Shown piece after piece: positions 45,380 through 57,748 of a stretch of 64,000 nt of DNA. The stretch is from NCBI GenBank assembly GCA_022113835.1, contig JAILWY010000023.1, positions 16,242,001 to 16,306,000 of the forward strand. Reading direction: 5' to 3'. Under the pieces are notes generated by a model. That model was given only the letters and a program-made list of their open reading frames with translations. It was not told the DNA's origin and made no database searches. The stretch's first letter is position 1. The number at the start of each line of letters is the position of its first letter. The DNA comes from Atopsyche davidsoni. Taxonomy: Eukaryota; Arthropoda; Insecta; Trichoptera; Hydrobiosidae. The position numbers were made by a program, and so were the translations under genes.

Positions 45380-45690
45380 CTTCGGGCCGAATCAAAAACT
45401 CTTACGGCGCCATCGCGCGCGAATAACTCATCATTCAATTTAATTTACGCTCACCCGAGCCGGTCTCGAGAAATTCTTTCGCAATAGCGGCCCCCGCGCC
45501 CGCCTCCCCGCAGCGCACACTGGCGCGCGCACACGCACGAGAGCCGGGAGGGGAGCCCGGGTGGAACAGAACGTACCGACAGAAAAATTAAATTATATTT
45601 CCCAAGCGGTGTCAGCCAGTTATTAAGTGGCCGGACGCCATCTTGGCCTTACATTATTTTTTATTATTATTATTGGTAGGTAACACCGCC
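45380..45690 (-). promoter_or_regulatory. CpG island, candidate minus-strand promoter and first exon
   Basis: The complement of 45637-45644 gives AAGATGGC, a YY1-type motif often placed just downstream of transcription starts. About 190 bp further on the minus strand a donor-like CTCGG|GTGAGCG occurs at about 45448-45453. The space between is CpG-rich. The only ATG frame from the motif is 9 codons, so such an exon would be untranslated. Confidence 0.3.
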
Positions 45691-46000
45691 GTATTTCTCG
45701 GCTTCGATGTGTTCGCACGGGTGTGGGTTTTCCCTGGCGTTGTTATGGAGCGGCGCGGGGGAGGGAGGGGTTGATTGCGCCCGTGTGTGTTCGAGTCTGC
45801 GTGTGTCGTTTTTTTTTTGTAAACAGAAAACTGAGAAAATTAATGGCGTTTCCCTTTGTGCGAGAGTTTGTATGGTGGCGCGCTCTCGTGTGTGGAATTT
45901 GCTGATTGTATTATTTGCAGAAGTAATAAATACGGTCGCCGCGAAAATGGATACCTATTGCATTAAACTTGTAATATTTTCGCTGAGATTTCGCTGATTC
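45691..46000. other. G/T-rich block with overlapping frames
   Basis: Plus frames of 96 and 60 codons overlap in different phases with no domain. Confidence 0.3.
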
Positions 46001-47555
46001 CGTTGTTATTCGTGAAAACGTATCTCTGGAAGGGTTATTTACTCTCGTAGTTATCGCGAGCAGCTGGCAAACAGACTAGAGGTGGGCAAATAAAAACAGA
46101 CCAAACCAAAATTAAAATAATATTGTTTCGCGAACACTTGAAGGTTTTAAGACCCTCGTGTGATTTATGTTGCTTCACTAGGTTCAATTTTATTTTCATT
46201 ATATTCAATTGATAACTATGATGCGTTTTTTATATCATAACCATAGTATTACTTTCATTATTATAAATAGCGATAAAAAATTCAACAACAAATATGAATA
46301 TTTAAAAAGCTGTGAGAATACTTAATATAACAAATTTAACTTGTTCGTCGCAGATGAAAGTAATTGGGAATGAAATCTTATTTAAAACTACACATTTAAT
46401 TTTTGTATTACGATTAATCGTGTATTTGATACCTCAATGACAAAAAATGAAAGTATATATAATCAATTTAATTGTGATTTTCTGCTATAAATTCATATTT
46501 AATGTAATTTAAAACGACGTCTTGAATATATTTATTAAAAAACGTTTTATTGTAAATAAGCACATGAATTTTTATTTTACTTTTGAATTCATATCTATAA
46601 AAATCTGGTTTGATATTTCATAATCAGCACCTAAATATTTTCATAAAAGCATTGAATATATTCCTATTTATAGTCGTCTATTTTTTAACTATTGTATAAG
46701 TTATGTCTGCAAAATTATAATAGCGTTCGTAAACTCATGTTTACGAATGTAATAATGATTATAAATTTATTTTTTAGTCATATAAGTAAAGATACAAAAA
46801 TAAATACTGTCCTTTGGTCCATACAAGTATAAAATAATTTTATATCATAGGTATTAAAAAAATTATAAGAACTCTAAGGATCACGAAAAAATTAATTATT
46901 TAAAAAATTATTTAAAAACTAAATATATATAAAACTATCAGAAAAAAAAATATGTTCAAACCAAAAGATATAATTTACATCAGATGTATTTTTTTACAGT
47001 TTCTTGTGAATAATTAAATACGTTTTAATTAAATCTAAAACCCATTCAGTCCATTAAGGTTCATTCCGGACATTATCGTTTGACCCCTTACAATCCAGTC
47101 GCACAAATTGAAATGATTGAGTGGCATCCGCTCGGAATTTTAATCATTTCAGTTTAAGTGGAGGGGAGTTCTTAAAAGGTCAGCCGAGAGAAGCCTTATT
47201 TAGATGAAGTTTCAGCAACAATTATATTCTATTTGTTGCCCAGCGATCTCAGACTGGCGTCTAATAATACCGAAAGCAGTTATGCGTGAAAGGGTTTGCA
47301 TTTAAATGATTAATGTCTCAATTTAAAGTTCTCAAAACTTCATTTGATCAATCGCAGAACAAATCAAATCACATTACTAACATCACACAAAACAATGCAG
47401 ACAACCCAAAAAAGGCTTATAAACATGAAATAATAGCATTATGAATATGAGTATTTATTAATAATTTGTTTAAATAATAAAACACACCCTTGCGAGCGAA
47501 TATTTTTTTCTTGTGTATTCACTATGTTTATCATGTGTTATCTTAGCAACAATAT
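46001..47555. other. AT-rich stretch, no gene seen
   Basis: A mixed block at 47080-47280; CTAGAGGTGGGCAAATAAA at about 46077 is hAT-end-like but has no partner. Confidence 0.45.
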
Positions 47556-47940
47556 GTATTTAGATATAAAAAAGGACGGTAAAAGGAAGCGTCCCTGCTG
47601 GGGAGGCTGCAACATAAAATATCGCCAGAGGGGGTGGCAGATCATTTACAACAAAACGCTTGATTACACCCCCCACTGCCTCCCGATTCTGGGGGATGCC
47701 GGACTTTTTTACAGGCAAGTAAGTACATACAATGTGCCACCGGAGAATGCGCTAAGGGTGGTTTTCCAAATTGTGACGTGGAATGTAAATCGAAGTATAT
47801 TGATCGTCCCGGCGCGCTGGTTATTTGAGTCTCATGTGAAAGTTTTATTTGAAACATTTTTAATATTACGATACCGAGAAATAAGTTCACCTTTAAACAT
47901 AAGCATAAATAATCTCTGCGAAAATACTGCACATTACTAA
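47556..47940 (+). other. Mixed block with 138-codon frame, not called a gene
   Basis: The plus frame 47524-47940 is the second longest in the window. Its middle (PCWGGCNIKYRQRGWQII) comes from the GC-richer block 47590-47710, and a donor-like GCAA|GTAAGTAC lies at about 47718. No domain, signal peptide or acceptor is visible. Confidence 0.15.
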
Positions 47941-48229
47941 AATTTTAATATAAATATTTATTGTTACAGTTTTCAATGTAAAAATAATTTCAGCTCTGTC
48001 TAATTTTTCTTGAAGCAATACAAAAGACAATAATGACACATGATGTTTAGTTTTTGTTTGCTACGAATGACTATCGTTTTATTCTTTTCGTTAATTTAAC
48101 CAGAGCTACTTTATAATACTGCAATGATTTCGCATGTGTAAATTTTAAATACCAATAAACAAACAATTCAGCGCAAGTCATCAGGCTCATGATACTGAAT
48201 GCATTTTATGAGTCAATTTTTTATGATTA

Positions 48230-48420
48230 AAGCATTTCTTTAATACTGCCCCTCCGGAGGTTCTTCCCCGCCAGGGGGGTGGCAAGGGGGTCAGGGGAGA
48301 GTTGTAGACTGTAGGGGTAGTTTCCAGTAGTTTTTGCGGAGCACGCCAAAAGGCTCTGTATATATAAGATTGTGTTTGCAGTGCCCAAGTCCACGCAATT
48401 AGATGCAAAATGAAGTTTTC
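48230..48420. promoter_or_regulatory. GC-rich block followed by TATA-like box
   Basis: GC-rich segment 48246-48300, then GTATATATAAGA at about 48358. No initiator or exon evident. Confidence 0.2.
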
Positions 48421-48950
48421 AAATCGTCCTGGGATTTTAAATTTGCAAACATTATTTTTTTATGTCATTTGCGCAGTTGAGATTTCAAACAAACTTTCAA
48501 GTGAATTTGAAATCATAAAAACTTTAATAAATATATAAAAAGTTTAAATAATTCAATAAAACAAAACATTTTTTTGTACTTGTGTATTATATTTTAAGCA
48601 AACGGTTTCGCTAATAGCATGATAATTCAGATTATAATTTTTCATATTTTTCATCTTTCAGGGGCTATGTCGTCACTAAACCTTTGAAAAGCGAAAGCTC
48701 AAAATGAAACCAGTGGATAGGTTCTATAAGAACATTTTCAGATTAAGTCTTATTAATGCCACAGAAAAGCGAGAGCACTCAAAAAAACAAAAATGACTGT
48801 TTTGTCTTTGGCTATTAATTTTTTTTGTTAAAATATAAACCAGGGGGTAAGTTTTTCAACCGATGAAAAAAGATAAAACAGGTACAAATGTGGCTTTGGT
48901 TAAATGTATTTATATCTCTAATCTAGCCAATCCCCGCCGTTTCCTTAAGA
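48421..48950. other. AT-rich stretch, no gene seen
   Basis: Nothing recognised beyond short A/T runs. Confidence 0.45.
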
Positions 48951-49004
48951 TGAGCCGAAATAAACAATCGCCCAGTCCGTCCCCTCTGCTGTAAGCCGCG
49001 AGCC

Positions 49005-49055
49005 ATGGCGGCCCTGGCGGCTGCCGAGGGCTTAACGGCCCCAGGGCCGGACTAG
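49005..49055 (+). CDS. Possible 16-codon small ORF in a CpG island
   Basis: GAGCCATGGCGG gives an ATG in strong context (C at -1, G at +4). The frame encodes MAALAAAEGLTAPGPD and ends with TAG. The island spans about 48955-49060. The same GCCATGGC string is also a YY1/Pho-type site, so the frame may be incidental. No splice donor lies inside it. Confidence 0.15.
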   Translation: MAALAAAEGLTAPGPD

Positions 49056-49319
49056 ACCTTAATAAAACTAAATAATTATTTTATTAGTTAGTTCATTTCA
49101 TTTCTCATAATAAAATTATATTTTTTTTAAAAATTAAACTAGGTGTGAAATTATTTCAAACCATTTCAAACATTAATTTCTAAATCATAATTTAATAGAA
49201 AATAATTTATTTATATAAAACACAACTCCTTCAATAATAATTTTTATTTTAATAGCATTAATTTTATAAATATGTATATCATACTATATAAATTTATTTG
49301 ATTAAATAACTCACTTACT

Positions 49320-49570
49320 TGACTTTATGTGCAGTTCTCGTCGTTACTCGAGTTATTCCACTATGCACAGCACTGGGTACAATTCGTTACGCGAGTGCAT
49401 CGTCTCCGTTAGGGATAACGGATAACGGCCGCGTCGCCTAACGAATCTATCGTCCCGTCCGTTACGACTGGAGCTAGATCGTTAGTTAGATTGCATTAGC
49501 CGGCGATCGGAATTTACACGGCCAATGGGGCGGAAGACTCCATCTTTTACAAGATGGAGTTTTTCAATCA
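49320..49570 (-). promoter_or_regulatory. CpG-rich block with perfect hairpin and minus-strand donor
   Basis: ACTCCATCTT (49537-49546) and AAGATGGAGT (49551-49560) form a perfect 10-bp stem with loop TTAC. GGCCAATGG lies just upstream. The block repeats TAACGGA-like strings (49408-49430), and at its low end the complement gives CAA|GTAAGTG (about 49316). Read on the minus strand this resembles a promoter and first exon. Confidence 0.3.
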
Positions 49571-50380
49571 TTTATTTGAACTAACTGTATCTACTTTGAA
49601 AATCACACACCGATAAATATACTTGAATTGATTTCTTTATCTTTAAATAAAGTTCATTCGACTGAATTTGTTGTTAATCATGATAATCATTTTTATACAT
49701 AACTGTTTATTTTATTTTATTTAATTAAGTATACGGTAAGAATTTATAAAATTTGTATTTCAACTATGTATAAAAATAAATCGTTTATGCCATTGTTGTT
49801 AAATTTATTGGCAATCACAAAAAGCATAATAAATATTTTATATCACTAAAATAATACTTGCTATCAAAAAACATGGTTTAGTTGTTAATTAATTACTTTA
49901 ATAAGTAAAAAGATTAAGAACTATGAGTATTTCTAAAGTTAGCAACCATTACCAGTTTAATTTTTTTAAACAATTGAATTAAACGTTAAAATTATAGGTT
50001 TACAAGAAAAATTAGCGCATCGATCTGAGATCCAGTTTCAAAATTCATCATGCACCATCAAAGCGTAATGCGGCCTAACACCTAAAAAAATAAATACATA
50101 TCCATTTCCTGGAGTATGTTATAACTGTAGATACGTTGTAAACACGACCATACACTGTGATATTTTATTATTTATACTATTATAAAGTTTACTATTTACA
50201 AAAACGGCATCAATGAAACTATAATTTACACAAATTAATTTACAATTATTGTTGCACGAATTTCAATTTTATTTGAAATGGAAATTGAATGAATATTCAA
50301 TAAATAATTTTAATTCTCAAAGTAGGTACATGTTACACTAACGACTTTGTAATGACGTTACCTCCTTGAGAGTGTGCGGA
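49571..50380. other. AT-rich stretch, no gene seen
   Basis: Nothing recognised. Confidence 0.5.
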
Positions 50381-52060
50381 CTAAGTGGCCATATGTGCAC
50401 AGGTCCCTATTACGGTAATGTTGTTAACCAATGAATTTAGATTGGAAACAGATCAAAGACAAAGGGAGGGGGATGTCCAGGGGGTGAATACGGGACGGAG
50501 GCGGCCTCGGTCTATTCGTAATCTACCCCTGAATGTAGTTAAACCTCTTGAACCGCTAATCAGAAATGTAGAACCACCGATATATACTTTGAAAATAAAT
50601 ATTGAAATGTTTTAAAAACTGAATTAAAATACGAATATATGATATATAGTTTTATATATTAATATTTTAAATATGTTTTTTTTTTATTTTGGTTGATTTA
50701 TTTAAATAAATTAATCGAATGCGGATCGTTTTAATGAACGTAACATTCAGTGCAAATATGTTTATTTAATTGTACTTTACTACCAAATTTTCGTTTTCAC
50801 GAAAAATTATCATACTCATTTTATATTTTAAATATTATTATTACAATCTATTTAATTATACTTACCAAAAAACTTATTTTGAATAATAGCAATTGCCATA
50901 ATAAAACTACCATCCAATAAACATTATAACGCTATTATATGCTCCAGAAAAAAACCAAGCGAAACATCCCCGTAGTAAAAAAACTACCCTCAAATTTCAG
51001 ACGAAGGCATAAAATTAGCATAGAGTTAGTTCTGCAGGCACACACCCCTAAATTCGAGGGTTGTTATAAACAATCCCTGGAATATATGTCTTAATAGGGG
51101 CTTATTTGGAAGGGTTGTTCAATTAAAGAAAGAAAAAAATGTAAGAAAAAATCCCCTTTCGCAGCTGATACAGGTTTTAATTCTGTTTATTGCAGTGATG
51201 CTGGTTTTGTAATGATACGATTCGTAACCACTAATGTTAGTATGCGTGACACTTGTGATGCTAATCGTTTGGCGATAAAAACTTTATGTAAATAGAGGGA
51301 GGTTTTTTTTGTTTAGATTGTAACTATTGCAATTACTAAATGAATTATTATCACTATATCACGGGTGTGTGTGTGATTTTTTTAACACATTTTTAATTGT
51401 ACGTGTATGATATCACGTTTGTCGCAATATACTAATATATGTACTTATTGCTATTTATCATTTTTTATTTTATATTATTTTTATACACAATTCAGTACAT
51501 CATTATTATAAACAATATTTTCATAATGTGCGAAATCCAGCTAGCAAAAGAAAAAGGTTTAACTGCCACTTTAATCGATTTTTTTTCAAGTAAGTATCTT
51601 GAACTATCTTCTAAAATATATGATTTATATTTTATCGTTATAACAAAAGGGTAAATTTTAATGTTAAATGAGGATTCACTGATAAAAACAAACTCGAAAC
51701 GCATATCACACTGAACTAGAAAACTTTCGTTATTCGGAAATTGTTTTTTAGATTCCCAATTGTGTTGTACAGGTAAACATTTGAAAAAAAACGCGGCATA
51801 ACACCCAAAACATACAAACCGATTCAGTTGTAGTTTCATATTCATTTTCTGAAAATAAGAAACGCTTTGGTGAAGCGGCACATTTAATCTGCCAAGTATC
51901 ACACAATCGCGGATATTCATTTGAAAGCGTTTGCGAATAAAATGTAGCAAATATTTTCACAGAAAAAAAAGATATAATTTTTTTGCCTAAAATATTTCCA
52001 AAAGGATATTCCATCAAGTGATAAATTTCACATTTGCTGTAATAATGTTCATTTCAGCGC
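50381..52060. other. Mostly AT-rich, small mixed blocks
   Basis: A purine-rich block at 50455-50510 and C-rich strings near 51040. Frames at 51439-51654 (plus) and 51492-51950 (minus, 152 codons) overlap in opposite directions and show no domain. Confidence 0.4.
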
Positions 52061-52185
52061 GAGGCAAGGGTAGACTGGGCTGCTGCCGCAGGTGTGTCAT
52101 ACGCCCGTAAGAAATTGTGCCCCTCCCGGCCGCATCGTATTTCATCCCCGGGGGAGTCTATCGCACCCCGTACCTGAGCTTTTAC
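52061..52185. other. GC-rich block abutting the tandem repeat
   Basis: CpG-containing sequence with CCCCGGGGGAG; ends where the tandem array begins. Confidence 0.3.
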
Positions 52186-52186
52186 A

Positions 52187-53272
52187 ACTCCGTATATGTA
52201 AATATGTTTTAGGTGTGTACTCTATGTGATGTGCGCAATTAGATATCTCAACTCGAGAGCTTTTGGCATACATTGAAAAGTGTTTCTTATTTAAATTTAA
52301 TATTGTCCTCGTACACGCAAAAATACCGGATCTACTATTATTTGTGCTATCCACTATAATATATATCAACTCTCAAGATTTCATCATAATCTATAGTGAA
52401 AAATATTTTTCATTTTCAAAATAATAGATCATATTAGAATACGTTGTCTTCTTTCTATCTTTTATAATATGTACTCCGTATATGTAAATATGTTTCAGGT
52501 GTGTACTCTATGTGATGTGCGCAATTAGATATCTCAACTCGAGAGCTTTTGGCATATATTGGAAAGTGTTTCTTATTTAAATTTAATATTGTCCTCGTAC
52601 ACGCAAAAATACCGGATCTACTATTATTTGTGCTATCCACTATAATATATATCAACTCTCAAGGTTTCATAATTATCTATAGTGAAAAATATTTTTCACA
52701 AAATTATAACGTTGTTTTCTATTTTCAATAATATGTACTCCGTATATGTAAATATGTTTCAGGTGTGTACTCTATGTGATGTGCGCAATTAGATATCTCA
52801 ACTCGAGAGCTTTTGGCATATATTGGAAAGTGTTTCTTATTTTAATTCAATGTTGTCGCAAAGATACCGGAACAACTATTATTTGTGCTATCCACTATAA
52901 TATATATCAACTCTCAAGGTTTCATAATAATCTATAGTGAAAAATATTTTTCACAAAATTATAACGTTGTTTTCTATTTTCAATAATATGTACTCCGTAT
53001 ATGTAAATATGTTTCAGGTGTGTACTCTATGTGATGTGCGCAATTAGATATCTCAACTCGAGAGCTTTTGGCATATATTGGAAAGTTTTTCTTATTGAAA
53101 TTTAATATTGTCCTTTTACACGCAAAGATACCATGAACTACTATTATTTGTTATCCACTATAATATATATCAATTCTCAAGATTTCATAATAATCTATAG
53201 TGAAAAATATTTTTCATTTTCAAAATTATAGATCCTATTAAAATACGTTGTCTTCAATCTTCTATAATATGT
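52187..53272. repeat. Four-unit tandem repeat, 255-286 bp units
   Basis: Units start with ACTCCGTATATGTAAATATG at 52187, 52473, 52737 and 52992. All share AACTCGAGAGCTTTTGGCAT and CCACTATAATATATATCAA. Units 1 and 4 end with an ATAGATC...AATACGTTGTCTTC type segment, while units 2 and 3 end with TTATAACGTTGTTTTC, an A-B-B-A order. Unit 3 has a short internal deletion. Minus frames within (MIYIIVDSTNNSRSG...) recur simply because the DNA repeats. Confidence 0.9.
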
Positions 53273-53990
53273 TTGATTTCAAGTCAATGGTTTCTACAAC
53301 ATATTAATTATTTGTATATATCACGTGATTTTAATTTAATATTTTAAATAAATACTTTTTATGAAAATTTTAACAAATTAAACAAATGTGCTTTGTTAAT
53401 TTCATTCAACACGTTTTTTTGATAATCGATCCACATATTATCTTATCATTTTATGTTTATTCATATATTTATTTGTACATATACATATATATGTAATACA
53501 TAATAATTTAATAAAAATATAAATTCTAAATGTACCCCTAAATAAAATCTTTTGACCTATTTTTTGGTGATAAGCCCCAACAAATTATGATTATCGATCA
53601 TGTGTTATGACTTGGGTCCTTGAGGCAAAAATAAAATCATTTATATTTCCATATTATCCTATTTTAATCGTCACAAAACTATTGAATTCCTGAAATATTT
53701 CACAATTATATTTAAATGACTATAAGAAAAAATGTCTTTGTTTTATTCAATATCGTTTGAGAATTATTTCAATGTACTATCAGAGGCCTTTTTAGGCTAA
53801 AAAGGCACAATAAAAAAAAATCAATGGATACTAATGATCTCGTATGATTATAAAAAGAGTAAGAGACATCAAACGTTTCAATAAACTGAACAAAACAAAA
53901 TATCAAAAAAAATAAAAAGCTCGAAGACGACGCAAGTCTCAGCGGCGATTCGTTCCTCCCCCTAAAAAAGCTCACATATGTATAAGTGTA
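53273..53990. other. AT-rich stretch, no gene seen
   Basis: Nothing recognised. Confidence 0.5.
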
Positions 53991-54290
53991 TAAACACATA
54001 CGTGTAAACATCCCTTGCGTGTGGGGGTGAGATTGGGGCTTTCTTATCCTTCTACTCTGGATCTTGCATCCTTCTCCGGTACAGAGGTCCCTGCGGGGGC
54101 AAGCGGGACAGGTTGATAATTATTTCTGCTCATATTCGGCGTCATGTGTGGGAGACTGGGGAGGCTCTTGCGCCCGTGTGGGTGAAGTTGAGAATGTGGG
54201 GGTTGGTGTGATAAAATGCGTATAGATTTTAGCGGGCAATGTACCCCCCGTTAAAAAAGCGAGCCAGATATTCTCTTCGGCGTGAATTGG
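53991..54290. promoter_or_regulatory. G-rich mixed island
   Basis: G/T-rich plus strand with GTGTGGGTG-type strings; no coding signal. Confidence 0.25.
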
Positions 54291-55105
54291 AAATAATATT
54301 GGAGTGTAATTTCTATATTATTTGCTAAAAATTAATAGTATGGTTTATGTTTCATCCCCTAAAAAAATATCATGTGGCATGTTCTGCATTTATATAAGTT
54401 CATCACCGAGACTCAAAATTTATTTAAAAATAAGATTTGCTTTACTAGTTTTTAATTGATGGTATTTCATAAAGCGCATTTGATTTTTTTAATCAAATGT
54501 CGTCATGTAACTTATATTTGTATTATTTATGTATAATATAAAAACGATAAATTTACTACAAAAGCTTGCCTTTAATTCATGAATATTAGATTCATTCGCA
54601 TACTTTGTACATTATCATTTAAACAAACTGTTTCAATATTATTTCAAGTACAATTAATTAGTTTAAATATTTGAATAAAGCAGCTAAAAAGCTATCTTTT
54701 TATGTAAGACGTTAGTTATACCGTTACATGTTTGATTTTTACTCCCAAAAAATAAATTAAAGGACTTACGGCTAAAATAAAAAAACATTTTATTTGAATT
54801 GTGTGTAGGGTTTACTTATTTTTTTAAAGCCACATTTCTATACAAATGAGTATAAAATGTCGGTACTTAAATTGGTTATACCTTGAAATCATTTTAGGAT
54901 TTTTATGAACGTTATAATAAGATAACAAAAACTTTGCTTTAAGTTTAATAATGTAATAAACCACTGATTATAAACTAAACGCAAAATTAATTTAATATTT
55001 AAAAATATGATTAAACCGTTATCAGTAATATTCATAACGAAAATCAACATTAATTAACACAAACCGTCCAGTCAAAATATAAAAACTGCCAGCTCTCTGT
55101 GTATT
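54291..55105. other. AT-rich stretch, no gene seen
   Basis: Nothing recognised. Confidence 0.5.
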
Positions 55106-55420
55106 TTTAAACGCGCAAAAAAATATTCAATCGGGGGTAGTTCCACCCCAGGCCGTTTCATCTCACCCTCGGGCCGAAAAAAATGCCATAAAAATGCTGC
55201 CCCCCAGCGCCCCGTGCCCCCCCCCCCTCCCCCTCCCCCCGCCCTCCCCTCCCCTCGCCCCCCCCGCCATCCCCTAAATGTAATAACTAATTTACAAACT
55301 CGATTTGGCGTGACGTCAGCTTAATATCGGTCGGCTGCGCGAAAATTTCAGCCCTCGCGTGTATATGTGGGTACACGTGTGTGTGTATACGTATATGTGT
55401 GTGTGTGTGTGTGTGTACCT
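55106..55420. promoter_or_regulatory. C-rich island, CRE and (GT)n
   Basis: C runs at 55207-55266, CRE TGACGTCA at 55311-55318, then GTGT repeats around TATACGTATATG at 55378-55418. Z-DNA and i-motif prone; candidate regulatory element. Confidence 0.35.
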
Positions 55421-56320
55421 TTTTATAATTTAAAAATACGAATTCGAAAACGTATTGATTATTTTATTTATTATTTATTCATAGGCAGACTTTTAAAATG
55501 ATGCACTTGATTTTTATATTAAAACTCTTAATAATATTATAATCAAATTTGAATCACCATCATCACCAACAGCTGTTGTTCATCCACATATTGATGAAAT
55601 GTATCACTTGTGTGTATTAGTTGGCATGTATGTGTTTGTGTGCTTTTTTATTTGAATATATTCATTTAAGTTATTGTTCATAATTTTATTTTTTCCATAA
55701 TCATTTATATTTATTTGTAGATATCTCCATCATAGACAGCTGTTTTTTTCTAGACGAATTTCGTTTTATTTCAAGTGCGTGTAAAAAATATTATACGTGC
55801 GTTCCTGTACGCATTTGAGAGCTTATTGATTATTTCATATCGTTTTTTACTTATAAGTCTATTTCGATGACATTTTTTAACAATATTTATATTTTCTTAG
55901 CAACTAAGTAGAACAGTAAATTATAAGGTTTATCTAAGTTAGGCATTTAATAATATATATGCAATAAGGTTGCAATCAACAAAAGTAAAAATTTACTGAA
56001 TTTTAGTTGGAGTTCAGTATCAGTTAAATAGTTCTACAAACAATCAGTTTCGTGTATTTTACAAATTGGAAACTATTGATTTACTTAATCAGTCTTTGAA
56101 AAACTAACTGAATACACCAAAATTAGCAGTGATATTAGAAGATTAGAATTGAGTAAAACAATGTAACTGATCTTTTTTAAGATAATATAATATTCAAAAT
56201 AAAAAAAAACAACTGTTCTCATGTTTTCTTTAATGCAAATCAGGAGATATCCAAGAGCAAAATTTTGATACATTAGTCATTCCTACGCTATTAAATCTAC
56301 ACAAACTGTCAATTTCGTTG
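55421..56320. other. AT-rich stretch, no gene seen
   Basis: Palindrome ACAGCTGT near 55569; nothing else recognised. Confidence 0.5.
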
Positions 56321-56398
56321 AGGTCGGCTCATCCTGGAGCTCTGTGCGGACCCACAGGGGGTGGTCCGTCCTTCCCCTTCCTACCCCTCCTTCATCAG

Positions 56399-56504
56399 GG
56401 TTGCCAGGAAGCAAGAAACAACGGAACAAAAGCCTGAAGATGATTTACGATTACTCTACATCAGTCTCCATGTGATCTCGTGATGGAGAGAGATGTAATG
56501 ATAG
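56399..56504 (+). other. Candidate 106-nt internal exon
   Basis: Acceptor side: a long C/T tract ending CCCCTCCTTCATCAG at 56398. Donor side: ATAG|GTAAGT at 56504/56505, a perfect consensus. All three phases contain a stop, so it would be untranslated or part of a long non-coding RNA. This is the best-formed splice-site pair in the window. Confidence 0.3.
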
Positions 56505-57300
56505 GTAAGTAATAATGAAAAATATATGTCATTTTTTAGCATGTGAGAACTGTATATCTACAAACAAGACTTGCATTCTTTATAATAGGGATTAATTTGA
56601 GGCAGTTAAAATAATTTAATATGGTACAATATATATTACGAAATACATATATTTCAATGTAAAAATATTTTTAAATGATTTTTCAACCTAAAGATAAATA
56701 GCGAGAAAATTAAAACTAAGCAAGTATTTGAATCGCAATAAGACCTAATTATTAAATTAATAGAGTCGGAGAAGATTATTTAAAATGATTTATAAATCAT
56801 AAGCCTGTTTAACTTATTCAATTGCATTTACTAATAAATATGACACATTTGCATATTCAAAAAATAATTAATTTGACTTAATTTACAATAAAATTGGAAA
56901 TCACAATAAATGACGATTAGTTTCACAAGTATGCTAGGTTAACTTTTCCAACCTAGTGAGTTCAACACAAACTGTTAATGTGAAAGTTAAACTGATAGCT
57001 TGTTTATAATTGATGTCAGAGATTGGTAAAAAAAAGATTGCAGAAATATACTATTGGGTCTTCAAATATAAATCTGCGGTGGGACTGACCAAACTATTTA
57101 GATATCATATAAGTCACAAAACTTTTTTGAACAGTTGCACAAGAAGAGGAAGAATTTACAAAGACAATAGTTTTGTGTATGTGGATTTTCAAGGCAATTA
57201 TAACAAAAGTCATGAAAAAAAACAAGGCTATAGAATGAATATAGCCCATGAAGAGATATTGCATTTTTTTTATCGCGAAGACTTATCAATCACCCCGACT
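56505..57300. other. AT-rich stretch with an unassigned plus frame
   Basis: The 114-codon frame 57010-57354 has no domain and runs into a block better explained by a minus-strand candidate exon. Confidence 0.35.
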
Positions 57301-57458
57301 AATCTGACTCCATCCATCATGCGAAACCAGCAAACCGAAACCTCCAGCCTCTAATGTCTTCCGATTCCACGGGCGATGGTCCAAATGAAGGAGAACCGAC
57401 GCAGTCGAGAGAAACCCACCCCCGGGGAGGGATGCTCGCAAATAACACAGGCGCTTAC

Positions 57459-57526
57459 CTTCGAACAGTTTGTTTTTCACGAATAATAACTCTGGATCTA
57501 TCCATCGCATAATAGTGATGATAGGT
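57459..57526 (-). other. Candidate 68-nt minus-strand coding exon
   Basis: On the minus strand GCGCAG precedes 57526 and the exon ends CGAAG|GTAAGCG (last base 57459). One phase is open and gives TYHHYYAMDRSRVIIREKQT followed by VR. The peptide is complex rather than repetitive, and the surrounding 57290-57530 block is GC-enriched. The acceptor lacks a good polypyrimidine tract and the protein is not recognised. Confidence 0.25.
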
Positions 57527-57748
57527 CTGCGCTTGCTGTGGCCTCACAGGTTATTACGAACATCTCAATAACCGTATAAAAAGTTTAAAAAATCTAAAAA
57601 CTCTAAATCATTGGTTCCCAAAGTGGTCAATATCGATCCCCAAGGGTCGATTCCGCTCTGCAAGGGGTCGATGACAGCGAAAAATTAAATTGGGGGTCCA
57701 CGAACTGCAAATGGGGGTCTACGATAGTGGATCCCATTTAAGCAGGTC

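Noticed and set aside
46077..46095. CTAGAGGTGGGCAAATAAA as a hAT end
   Set aside because: No opposite terminus or 8-bp duplication found.
51492..51950. 152-codon minus frame as a gene
   Set aside because: AT-driven composition with an overlapping frame on the other strand and no domain.
52142..52655. Two nearly identical minus-strand frames (MIYIIVDSTNN...)
   Set aside because: They recur because the DNA is tandemly repeated; units 3 and 4 do not keep the frame.
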